This document shows, one piece after another, positions 1-5,299 of a stretch of DNA of 9,614 nucleotides (within the stretch, counting starts at the first letter, position 1; the number at the start of each line of letters is the position of its first letter). The DNA comes from Spirochaetia bacterium. Its GTDB lineage: Bacteria; Spirochaetota; Spirochaetia; Treponematales; Rectinemataceae. The stretch lies in the NCBI GenBank assembly GCA_021286925.1, contig JAJTBL010000044.1, positions 1 through 9,614 on the forward strand. Direction: 5' to 3'. The translations under genes were made by a program, and so were the position numbers. The notes under the pieces are model-generated. The model did not search any database, was not told where the DNA came from, and worked only from the letters and a program-made list of their open reading frames with translations.

Positions 1-418
1 AAGTCTTTTTGATACCCTCTATATCGTTGTCGCGGTCAATGGCGCCAAGACTCCTTTTTTCAGTCTTGAAGAACGAATCCAGCTCTTGACGGAAATCGCA
101 CAGGAGCACCAGCTTGCCAATGTGATTGTTGCGAAGGCTGACGGACTGCTGGTTGCCTTCGCGAGAAACCATGGCTGCCGTGTTCTTGTCAGAAGCATTC
201 GCAACTCCCATGATTTGATGTATGAGCAATCCATGGCATCCATGAATCGCCGTCTGGATCCGGAGATAGATACGATTTTTTTGCCGGCGAGGCAGGAATT
301 GGCTGATGTAAGTTCATCCGCTGTCAGGGAATTGATAGCTCTGGGAAGGCTTCCTGATGGAATCGTACCCCAAAATGTAAGGAAAGCAATAGAAAACAGG
401 CGCGGACTACTTACATAA
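1..418 (+). CDS. coaD: Phosphopantetheine adenylyltransferase, 3' part
   Basis: The open frame enters from the left edge (first whole codon at 2) and ends at TAA 416-418, giving 138 residues. CoaD joins 4'-phosphopantetheine to AMP from ATP, giving dephospho-CoA, in the cytoplasm. Visible family segments in order are FFSLEERIQLL near the left end, a DGLLVAFAR segment, the substrate-binding stretch VRSIRNSHDLMYEQSMASMNR, and the C-terminal ISSS-like block, here VSSSAVRELI. The family is about 160 residues long, so some 20 N-terminal residues, including the first nucleotide-binding loop with its TxGH motif, lie outside the window. The usual RGLR is RSIR here, keeping both arginines but replacing glycine with serine. 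The next gene, rpmF, is 121 bp away and has its own promoter candidate. Identification is firm; only the start is missing. Confidence 0.93.
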   Translation, partial: SLFDTLYIVVAVNGAKTPFFSLEERIQLLTEIAQEHQLANVIVAKADGLLVAFARNHGCRVLVRSIRNSHDLMYEQSMASMNRRLDPEIDTIFLPARQELADVSSSAVRELIALGRLPDGIVPQNVRKAIENRRGLLT

Positions 419-466
419 ATTTGGAAAATAATGTACTGTTTTATGCGTTTGCATTGGAATTTTAAC

Positions 467-495
467 TTGACAAAATTCCATTTTTTGTTTACTGT
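467..495 (+). promoter_or_regulatory. Promoter candidate for rpmF-acpP-rnc
   Basis: A perfect TTGACA (467-472) is followed after 17 bp by TACTGT (490-495), which keeps the T, A and final T of the consensus -10. Transcription would start near 502, leaving a leader of about 38 nt before rpmF. The site lies in AT-rich DNA after the coaD stop. The -35 box is strong and the -10 box is only fair. Confidence 0.5.
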
Positions 496-496
496 C

Positions 497-511
497 GCCA
501 ATTATATTGGC
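497..511. repeat. Perfect 15-bp inverted repeat at the predicted rpmF start site
   Basis: GCCAAT (497-502) and ATTGGC (506-511) are exact reverse complements separated by TAT. The repeat begins one base after the predicted -10 box and covers the predicted start of transcription. It could be an operator for a dimeric regulator, or a small hairpin at the very 5' end of the mRNA. The symmetry is directly visible; the function is inferred. Confidence 0.45.
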
Positions 512-539
512 TGAATATCAGAAGTAATGAGGTTATATC

Positions 540-725
540 ATGGCTGTACCCAAATTTAGAACTTCCAAGGCGAGAACTCGCAGAAGACGTTCCGTCAATA
601 TGAAGCTTACGGTTCCTACCATTGTACAGTGCGGAAACTGCGGCAACCCCGTCCTTCTTCACCGCGTCTGTCCAAAATGCGGCTTTTACAGGGGTAAGCA
701 GATTTTCTCCCCTGAATCCAAATAA
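540..725 (+). CDS. rpmF: Large ribosomal subunit protein bL32
   Basis: The product has 61 residues, the usual size for bL32, a small protein of the 50S subunit. The N-terminus MAVPKFRTSKARTRRRR is typical of the family: MAVPK followed by a very basic stretch that contacts 23S rRNA. Two CxxC pairs (Cys31/Cys34 and Cys44/Cys47) form a zinc ribbon, so this is the zinc-binding form rather than the cysteine-free form made under zinc limitation in some bacteria. The ATG at 540 is preceded by GAGGT (529-533). The stop overlaps the ribosome binding site of acpP 11 bp before that gene's start, so the two are surely cotranscribed. In many bacteria a DUF177 (YceD) gene stands just before rpmF; here coaD does. 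Confidence 0.96.
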   Translation: MAVPKFRTSKARTRRRRSVNMKLTVPTIVQCGNCGNPVLLHRVCPKCGFYRGKQIFSPESK

Positions 726-736
726 GGAGAATTTTG

Positions 737-973
737 ATGGACGAACTTTTTGAGAAAATTAAGAAGATCATCGCTGATAAGCTTGAGGTTGAAGAGAGCA
801 AAATAACCATGGATGCCAGCTTCCGCCAGGATCTCGGCGCTGATTCTCTCGATACCTATGAACTGGTCTATGGTATTGAAGAAGAACTCGGTATCCAGAT
901 TCCGGATGAGAAAGCCAACGAATTCGAAACCGTTCGTGACGCATACGAATTCATCAAAACCCAGGTAAAATAA
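737..973 (+). CDS. acpP: Acyl carrier protein
   Basis: The 78-residue acidic protein carries growing acyl chains on a phosphopantetheine arm during fatty acid synthesis. The attachment serine is Ser37 in GADSLDTYELV, the family signature, which usually reads DSLDxVEL; the tyrosine after the threonine is a mild variation. The preceding segment SFRQDLGAD and the following IEEELGIQIPDE match helices II and III of the fold. The ATG at 737 is chosen over an in-frame TTG at 734 because AAGGAGA (724-730) then sits six bases upstream, and because family members start with a short MxELFEKIKK-type helix. It follows rpmF by 11 bp. The apo-protein needs AcpS to transfer the arm from CoA, so coaD just upstream works in the same supply chain. 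Confidence 0.96.
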   Translation: MDELFEKIKKIIADKLEVEESKITMDASFRQDLGADSLDTYELVYGIEEELGIQIPDEKANEFETVRDAYEFIKTQVK

Positions 974-987
974 CTTTCTTGTCAGGC

Positions 988-995
988 GGGGGAGG
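988..995 (+). promoter_or_regulatory. Strong but distant ribosome binding site of rnc
   Basis: GGGGGAGG matches the anti-Shine-Dalgarno sequence well, but 14 bases separate it from the ATG at 1010, more than the usual 5-9. No in-frame start codon lies closer. It sits in the loop of a possible four-pair hairpin (GCGG 986-989 with CCGC 996-999). Alternatively GCC (995-997) with GGC (1005-1007) could shorten the spacing. Confidence 0.5.
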
Positions 996-1009
996 CCGCG
1001 GTTTGGCTT

Positions 1010-1762
1010 ATGGACAAACAGAACGAAATCCCTCGCCATGAACTTCTTCAAAGCTTTCAGAATTCTTTATCTATTTCATTTTCAAATATTATTTTACTAG
1101 AAACAGCTTTAACACATCGTTCTTGCCGTGATGCAACGGTGCTGCACAATGAACGCCTCGAGTTTCTCGGAGATTCCGTGCTTGGGCTTGCAGTTGCCCA
1201 GATTGTGTATTCCGCGCTTGAAGGCAGGCCGGAAGGTGAACTTGCCAGCGTCAAAAGCAGGGTGGTTTCCGAACAGGTTCTTTCAGGCATTGCGGAACAG
1301 ATTGGGCTTCCGGGAATCATTCGGCTTGGAAGAGGTGAAGAACTCTCTGGCGGCCGGCAGAAAAAAGCCATCCTGGCCGATGCGCTTGAAGCCCTTATCG
1401 GCGCCTTGTATCTCGATCAGGGTTTTGAAAGCGCTTTTGAACTCGTTAAAAAACTATTGGAAAAAGAAATACATGATGCATTGAAAGGCAGCAGCAAGGA
1501 TTGGAAGACAATCTTGCAGGAGTTTGCCCAAAAGGAATATAAAAACCTGCCAGTCTATAGCCTGACAAAAACAGAAGGACCGGATCATGCGCGGCTCTTC
1601 CATGTAAGCTGCGAAATTGCCGGAAAAATCTATGGGCCGTACGCGGGGAAAACCATTAAAGAAGCCGAAAGGCTCGCAGCGGAAAACGTTTGCAGGACTT
1701 TGGCACGGTCGAGCAGGCGAAGCGCAAAACTGATCCAAGAGATAGCGGGGTTGCAGCGCTGA
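1010..1762 (+). CDS. rnc: Ribonuclease III
   Basis: The 250-residue product is an endonuclease that cuts double-stranded RNA and processes rRNA precursors and some mRNAs. The signature HNERLEFLGDSVL lies at residues 46-58 and supplies acidic metal ligands Glu51 and Asp55; the second acidic pair, Asp124 and Glu127, lies in ADALEALIGALYLD. A double-stranded-RNA-binding domain runs from about residue 164 to 233, ending in the usual KEAERLAAENVCRTL helix. The length is typical, with a short basic tail. The ATG at 1010 is the only plausible start. The gene follows acpP by 36 bp; acpP-rnc adjacency is widespread in bacteria. The first 40 codons (about 1040-1130) are richer in A/T codons such as TTA and CTA than the rest of the gene. 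Confidence 0.96.
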   Translation: MDKQNEIPRHELLQSFQNSLSISFSNIILLETALTHRSCRDATVLHNERLEFLGDSVLGLAVAQIVYSALEGRPEGELASVKSRVVSEQVLSGIAEQIGLPGIIRLGRGEELSGGRQKKAILADALEALIGALYLDQGFESAFELVKKLLEKEIHDALKGSSKDWKTILQEFAQKEYKNLPVYSLTKTEGPDHARLFHVSCEIAGKIYGPYAGKTIKEAERLAAENVCRTLARSSRRSAKLIQEIAGLQR

Positions 1763-1767
1763 GTTCT

Positions 1768-1793
1768 GGGGCATTTGCATGCCCATTCTTTGC
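1768..1793 (+). terminator. Hairpin between converging rnc and cca
   Basis: GGGCAT (1769-1774) pairs perfectly with ATGCCC (1779-1784) around a TTGC loop, six bases after the rnc stop. ATTCTTTGC follows, a weak T-rich tail for plus-strand termination. On the minus strand no T-run follows. The stem is short, so it is a modest terminator candidate for the rpmF-acpP-rnc block. Confidence 0.4.
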
Positions 1794-3149
1794 TCATAGA
1801 TATTTCGACTTTAATTTCCCGGCGATTTTTAAAAGTGTTTCGCGTTCGTTCTGCGATGGATCATCGAGCACCGTTTCAAGAAGCTCATGCAAAATTTTCC
1901 CGATAACAGGACCCTTTGGGATGCCGGCAGCCATCAAATCATTTCCTGAGATTTTCAAGTCCTTGAGCTGAAGCGCTGACTGCTCTGTGAGAATCGCGTC
2001 GATTCTTTTTCGGAATGGAACAAGGCTGCGCGGGTCAGCAGGAATGCCGGTTGTCGCACTTCCATCAGCCAGCCTCAGCAAAAACAGCCGTTCAAGGTAA
2101 GGCTCGCCAGCCTTGGCGATAAAGCGGCGAACCGCGGCGTCTGTCCAATTGTCCTCATAATGGAACATGTGCAAAGCAATCAGATGGCAAACGGTGTCGA
2201 TGCAGTCGTTGGGATATTTAAGTCGCCGTAAAGCCTGTGCCGCCAGCTCGACCGATTTTTTATCATGATTGTAAAAGGTTGGAATTCCCTGTTCATCTGC
2301 GCTTTTTACGAAAGGCTTTCCGGCGTCATGGAAGAGGGCGGCTAGCCGAAGCTCGAGGTCAGGCATGCAGGCGTCAACTGTCAGAAAACCGTGATCCAGA
2401 ACATCAAAGACATGCATGCCTTTTTGCTGGCAGTTTCTGCCGGGTAAAAGCTCAGGTATGATATGAGCCATGAGTCCGGTAGACTCGAGCAGACGGAGTC
2501 CGACCGAGGGCACGGGGCTCAAGAGTATTTTGGAAAGTTCATCGCGAATCCGCTCCCATGAAACCTTTTTAAAAGCTTCAATGCAGGCAGGAATGGCGGT
2601 ATATGTTTCCTCCTGGATTGAAAAGCCTAGCTGGGAAGCGAAACGAACAGCGCGAAGCGGACGCAAACCGTCTTCAGAAAAGCGCTCGAGCGGATTTCCA
2701 ACCGTTCTTATTGTTTTCATGGCAATGTCGACCTGTCCATTGAAAGGGTCGATCAGGCTGGCATTGGAAATATCATAGGCAATCGCGTTCATGGTAAAAT
2801 CGCGGCGGGAGAGGTCCTCGATGAGGTCGTGTGTAAATTCGACTGCATCGGGGCGGCGGGAATCGCTGTAGCCCTTTTCAAGTCTGAATGTTGTCACTTC
2901 GACTGAATGCGAGCCAATCAAGACGGTCACGGTTCCGTGTTTAATACCGGTTGGGACGACACGGTTGAACATTCGCATGATATCCTGCGGATCGGCGTCG
3001 GTGGCAATGTCAAAATCATTCGCGACAGAGCGTCCAAGCAAATAGTCTCTGACCGCTCCGCCGACAATGTAGGCTTTTTTCCCGCTCTTCTGGATTTTTT
3101 CTATTATGAAAATTATTTCATGCGGTATTCGGAACTTTCGAAGTTTCAT
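1794..3149 (-). CDS. cca: CCA tRNA nucleotidyltransferase / poly(A) polymerase family, with HD domain
   Basis: The 451-residue product belongs to the class II nucleotidyltransferases that add or repair the CCA end of tRNAs without a template. The N-terminal head has VGGAVRDYLLGR (29-40) and the metal-binding DFD (Asp45, Asp47). RRDFTMNA (115-122) helps select ribose, and DGLRPLRAVRF (160-170) with ERIRDELSKIL (199-209) forms the neck. An HD-type domain follows, with HVFDVLDH near 246-253 and FHDAGKP at 273-279. The open frame extends 75 codons further upstream, but that part resembles no family member. The ATG at 3149 gives the normal N-terminus and has AAAGG nine bases before it. The family includes CCA-adding, A-adding and poly(A)-adding enzymes, which cannot be told apart here. 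It converges on rnc and diverges from thiN. Confidence 0.92.
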   Translation of the reverse strand: MKLRKFRIPHEIIFIIEKIQKSGKKAYIVGGAVRDYLLGRSVANDFDIATDADPQDIMRMFNRVVPTGIKHGTVTVLIGSHSVEVTTFRLEKGYSDSRRPDAVEFTHDLIEDLSRRDFTMNAIAYDISNASLIDPFNGQVDIAMKTIRTVGNPLERFSEDGLRPLRAVRFASQLGFSIQEETYTAIPACIEAFKKVSWERIRDELSKILLSPVPSVGLRLLESTGLMAHIIPELLPGRNCQQKGMHVFDVLDHGFLTVDACMPDLELRLAALFHDAGKPFVKSADEQGIPTFYNHDKKSVELAAQALRRLKYPNDCIDTVCHLIALHMFHYEDNWTDAAVRRFIAKAGEPYLERLFLLRLADGSATTGIPADPRSLVPFRKRIDAILTEQSALQLKDLKISGNDLMAAGIPKGPVIGKILHELLETVLDDPSQNERETLLKIAGKLKSKYL

Positions 3150-3336
3150 GCAATGCAACCTTTCAAAAATCTGCAGACGGAATGCTGGCACAGCACGCGG
3201 CAGCAGCAGCTTCACAGAGCATCTTCCATTGCTCACCGCAGCTGTTTTTGAGAATAGCCGAAAAAATGTGCGGTTGTCCATCACGGGAGGATGACGGGCA
3301 TTGACAAGTCCTGGCATGTTCAAGGAACATGAAACA
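3150..3336. promoter_or_regulatory. Divergent gap between cca and thiN
   Basis: These 187 bp separate two diverging genes and should hold both promoters. For cca, reading the minus strand, TGGACA (3280-3275) and TATTCT (3256-3251) are 18 bp apart, a fair match. For thiN, TTGACA stands at 3301-3306 but no good -10 box follows at the right distance. I see no TPP riboswitch signature before thiN. Open frames crossing this gap are not conserved-looking. Confidence 0.35.
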
Positions 3337-3975
3337 ATGAATTGTCTGGTCATAACCGGGGGAGATGCTCCCAATGCCGAAACTCTGCGGAACCTGGCCG
3401 CTCGCTGTCAACTCGTTATTGCGGCCGATTCCGGATTGGACACCGCTATGGCTGCTTCAATCCTGCCTGCAATCGCCGTTGGAGATTTCGACAGCACTGA
3501 AATTCAGCTGGATTCCCTGATTTCGCAGGGCATTTCGATAGTCAGGTATCCTGAAGACAAAGACGATACGGATACTGAAATAGCGCTGAAACTGGCTCAG
3601 GACAAAGGGGCAGACTACATTATTCTGGCAGGGGCCGGTGGCGGGCGGCTGGATCATCTGCTGGGGGTTTTTGCCATGTTTTCCCGAAAACTGCACCCTG
3701 ATGAATGGCAGACGCAGACGGATTCCATTTTTTGCGTGCCCGCAGGAACGACGAGGCTTTTTAAGACCTTTGAACAGGCTGTCGTTTCAGTTTTCCCCCT
3801 TGGTCAGGCTTCAAGCGGGATGCGTTCCAGAAATCTCAAATGGGCGCTGGATGGGCTTGTCTGGGGACTAGGTTCTTTCGGTGTCAGCAATCGATGCCTT
3901 GGCTCTGAGTTTTCAATCAGTGCGGGGACTTGTCCGCTTCTGGTCATTACGCCTTCAGGAACCGAAAGCTTTTAA
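3337..3975 (+). CDS. thiN: Thiamine pyrophosphokinase
   Basis: The 212-residue cytoplasmic enzyme transfers a diphosphate from ATP to thiamine, making thiamine diphosphate, a cofactor. Family blocks appear in order: TGGDAPNAE (8-15), the AADSGLD segment (29-35), VGDFDS (48-53), YPEDKDDTDTE (71-81) rich in acidic metal and ATP ligands, and AGAGGGRLDH (98-107). The C-terminal beta-rich half includes FPLG (153-156), WGLGSFGVSN and a late LLVITPSG strand, all matching the thiamine-binding domain. The ATG at 3337 is preferred because AAGGAA (3322-3327) lies nine bases before it; an in-frame ATG at 3316 and TTG at 3301 lack such a site. No thiamine synthesis gene is nearby, so it probably serves salvage or constitutive supply. 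Its end overlaps the HIT gene by 21 bp. Confidence 0.93.
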   Translation: MNCLVITGGDAPNAETLRNLAARCQLVIAADSGLDTAMAASILPAIAVGDFDSTEIQLDSLISQGISIVRYPEDKDDTDTEIALKLAQDKGADYIILAGAGGGRLDHLLGVFAMFSRKLHPDEWQTQTDSIFCVPAGTTRLFKTFEQAVVSVFPLGQASSGMRSRNLKWALDGLVWGLGSFGVSNRCLGSEFSISAGTCPLLVITPSGTESF

Positions 3976-4431
3976 AAGAATATCCCGGGTCTCGAGCGGG
4001 TTCTGAACTAAAACCTTTTTCCCGCCTAAAAGTTCAGCTATACCTATTTCATTATTATATCTTGGGATAATATGCATATGCAGGTGCTCGATGCTTCCGC
4101 CTGCGGCTAATCCCATATTGTAGCCGATGTTGTAACCGGCGGGTTTGTAAAGTGAATCGAGTACATCGAGGCATCTGTTCTGGGTCAAGAAAAGATCTCC
4201 CCGCTCTTCATCGGTCAGATGGCGCACATCGGTGCAATGCCGTTTCGGAAAAATCAGCAGATGGCCGGGATTGTAGGGGTACAGGTTGAGCGACACCAGC
4301 ATGGTGCCGCGCTCGTAAACGACAAGGCTTTCGACTTCATCCGAACCTTGGCTGACTAGGCATAGAATGCAGCCTGCCGGGCGCTTGCCCTTGAGATAGC
4401 CCAGTTTATTGAAATTGAAGAAGTATTCCAT
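3955..4431 (-). CDS. HIT-family nucleotide hydrolase or phosphorylase
   Basis: The product (158 residues) is a histidine-triad protein. The triad EHLHMHIIPR sits near residues 115-124, with the family-wide NPGHLLIFPKRH earlier, near 54-65, and an N-terminal CxxC pair (CILC, near 21-24) that can bind zinc together with a histidine. The opening MEYFFNFNKLGYLKGK resembles the Ap4A-phosphorylase-like branch, whose members split or phosphorolyse dinucleoside polyphosphates. The exact substrate cannot be read from sequence. The ATG at 4431 is chosen because AGGA stands eight bases before it. An in-frame ATG at 4461 adds ten residues but has no clear ribosome binding site. The gene ends tail to tail inside thiN and diverges from the membrane protein gene at 4476. 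Confidence 0.88.
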   Translation of the reverse strand: MEYFFNFNKLGYLKGKRPAGCILCLVSQGSDEVESLVVYERGTMLVSLNLYPYNPGHLLIFPKRHCTDVRHLTDEERGDLFLTQNRCLDVLDSLYKPAGYNIGYNMGLAAGGSIEHLHMHIIPRYNNEIGIAELLGGKKVLVQNPLETRDILLKAFGS

Positions 4432-4475
4432 GAAAAATCCTGTTTTCAAGGCTGTTTCCATGATATCATCATCTC
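4432..4475. promoter_or_regulatory. Short divergent gap with inverted repeat
   Basis: Only 44 bp separate the HIT gene start from the membrane protein start. CCATGA (4458-4463) and TCATGG (4474-4479) form an inverted repeat ten bases apart, and the plus-strand start codon lies in the right arm. I see no convincing promoter boxes for either gene in the gap, so promoters may lie inside the neighbouring gene. Confidence 0.25.
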
Positions 4476-4919
4476 ATGGAAAATCCAGTGGGAAATCGAG
4501 AATCGCAGGATTCGAGTTCTGCGGAAACCACGATGAATCCAGCCGATGCCCAGCAGATGGAGCAGAAAGTTAAACAGGCAGAGACAAACAGCGGCAAAGC
4601 GAAAAAGCTGTTCTCCTATATTGTCATAGCCAGCGGTCTTGTGTCAGTCGTTGTGCTGATACTGTTCAACACGGGCTCGCAATCCAGTCTGCCGTTTTGG
4701 ACGTTGAAGACCAGGACGCAAGCCTTGCTCGCGGCGGCGGTATTCTTTGTGCTGATGACGGCGGGAAAATTTTTTGTCGGATTGTATTTTCGAATTTTTA
4801 AGGTAGAAAAAACAGCATGGATGAATCTAGCCGGACTTTTACTGCTGGTTGCGATCAGCCTTGCATTTTTTCTGCTTGCTTCGATTGTCATTACGCTGGC
4901 AAAGGGATACGTATTCTGA
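4476..4919 (+). CDS. Unrecognised membrane protein with three predicted helices
   Basis: I do not recognise this 147-residue protein. The first 44 residues are polar and rich in Gln, Glu, Ser and Ala, including DAQQMEQKVKQAE, which could form a short amphipathic or coiled helix. Hydrophobic stretches follow at about 45-65, 82-104 and 116-142, each long enough to cross a membrane, so the polar N-terminus is probably a soluble domain on one face. Basic residues before the first helix (KAKK, 41-44) favour a cytoplasmic N-terminus. There is no cleavable signal peptide. The ATG at 4476 has no good ribosome binding site; an ATG at 4530 with GGAA upstream would give a product 18 residues shorter. 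The length of the open frame and the ordered hydrophobic pattern support a real gene. Its neighbours give no clue to function. Confidence 0.65.
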   Translation: MENPVGNRESQDSSSAETTMNPADAQQMEQKVKQAETNSGKAKKLFSYIVIASGLVSVVVLILFNTGSQSSLPFWTLKTRTQALLAAAVFFVLMTAGKFFVGLYFRIFKVEKTAWMNLAGLLLLVAISLAFFLLASIVITLAKGYVF

Positions 4920-4949
4920 CCTTTGCAAGAAAACATTGACATTACAACC

Positions 4950-4979
4950 TTGACCGGCCAAAGTTCATCCCGGTATACT
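4950..4979 (+). promoter_or_regulatory. Promoter candidate upstream of the gltX leader
   Basis: TTGACC (4950-4955) and TATACT (4974-4979) are 18 bp apart, each one base off consensus, the best promoter match I found in the window. Transcription would begin near 4986, some 315 bases before gltX. A second TTGACA stands at 4936-4941 without a partner at normal spacing. Confidence 0.55.
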
Positions 4980-5022
4980 TGAAATTTATAGGTGCTGGTG
5001 TTGCTGGCATGGCATTTTGACC

Positions 5023-5136
5023 ATGCCCGCTTATGGCAAAGGGCTGACTTTGCAGCAGCAAGCCCTTCTTTGCGGAACAAAAAAACCGCATGAACATGCG
5101 CGGCCGCGGCAAAACCAGCAAAATGCTGAAAGTTAA
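5023..5136 (+). CDS. Possible glutamine-rich leader peptide
   Basis: A frame of 37 codons starts at ATG 5023 and stops at TAA 5134. Six residues are glutamine, three of them consecutive (Gln11-13) inside the GGGCT/AGCCC hairpin, and three more near the end, two of them consecutive. It lies in the transcribed leader before genes for GluRS and GlnRS, which is where a leader peptide sensing glutaminyl-tRNA would be expected. Against this, no ribosome binding site precedes the ATG, and the glutamine codons partly reflect CAG-rich hairpin arms. Chance is a real alternative. Confidence 0.2.
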   Translation: MPAYGKGLTLQQQALLCGTKKPHEHARPRQNQQNAES

Positions 5137-5137
5137 G

Positions 5138-5170
5138 CCAATTTCAAAACTTTATAATTATTGAAATTGG
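5138..5170. repeat. Ten-pair inverted repeat around a TATAAT box
   Basis: CCAATTTCAA (5138-5147) and TTGAAATTGG (5161-5170) are exact reverse complements with 13 bases between them. The spacer contains a perfect TATAAT (5153-5158). As DNA it could be an operator clasping a -10 box, although no good -35 box is present. As RNA it would be a stable AT-rich hairpin followed by GTTTTCGGTTT. Confidence 0.5.
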
Positions 5171-5230
5171 GTTTTCGGTTTCTCGCGGGTGTTGAGAACC
5201 GATGTGAAACATGCTGAATATAAAGATGGT

Positions 5231-5260
5231 CTTTTCAAAATGCATCTGCATTTTGAAAAG
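5231..5260. repeat. Perfect 13-pair hairpin 39 bases before gltX
   Basis: CTTTTCAAAATGC (5231-5243) and GCATTTTGAAAAG (5248-5260) are exact reverse complements around ATCT. No T-run follows directly, so it is not a standard terminator. It could be an mRNA-stabilising or regulatory hairpin, or a protein-binding palindrome. It is the longest perfect inverted repeat I found in the window. Confidence 0.6.
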
Positions 5261-5299
5261 GCTCATAGTGCTTCGGTTTTTACTATAAAGGAGTTTGAC

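Larger units (their letters stand above)
4986..5299 (+). promoter_or_regulatory. Highly structured leader (or small RNA) before gltX
   Basis: This stretch holds no long gene. From left to right it shows exact inverted repeats: GGCATGG/CCATGCC (5006-5027), GGGCT/AGCCC (5041-5065, followed by TTCTTT), TGCGG/CCGCA (5071-5090), CGCAT/ATGCG (5087-5100), CAGCA/TGCTG (5116-5128), a ten-pair stem (5138-5170), CGGTTTCTC/GAGAACCG with one bulge (5176-5201) and a 13-pair stem (5231-5260). The third and fourth share bases and exclude one another. TTGCTG (5001-5006) can also pair with CAGCAA (5056-5061), opening the second hairpin. This is the pattern of an attenuator or regulatory leader. It does not match T-box, TPP riboswitch, SRP RNA or tmRNA signatures that I know. 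Whether it is one RNA continuous with gltX is not shown. Confidence 0.5.

Noticed and set aside
686..1051. A 121-codon minus-strand frame across acpP
   Set aside because: It lies opposite rpmF and acpP, with no recognisable protein features or ribosome binding site support.
3301..3306. TTGACA as a -35 box for thiN
   Set aside because: No acceptable -10 hexamer lies 15-19 bp downstream; a chance match is likely.
3150..3336. TPP riboswitch before thiN
   Set aside because: The conserved CTGAGA and the later pyrophosphate-sensing segments are not present.
3150..3374. Upstream extension of cca by 75 codons
   Set aside because: The extension is unlike any N-terminus of the family and would overlap the thiN start; ATG 3149 has a better site and the normal N-terminus.
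5099..5108. Ten-base palindrome CGCGGCCGCG
   Set aside because: It is a GC-rich self-complementary string without a loop, not able to fold as a hairpin, and common by chance in GC-rich patches.
5189..5299. Upstream extension of gltX from GTG 5189
   Set aside because: The conserved GluRS start and a strong ribosome binding site point to ATG 5300; the extension reads through hairpin arms.
4986..5299. T-box, SRP RNA or tmRNA in the gltX leader
   Set aside because: No TGGNACCGCG T-box core, no GGAAGGAAGCAG-like SRP loop and no tRNA-like ends of tmRNA are present.
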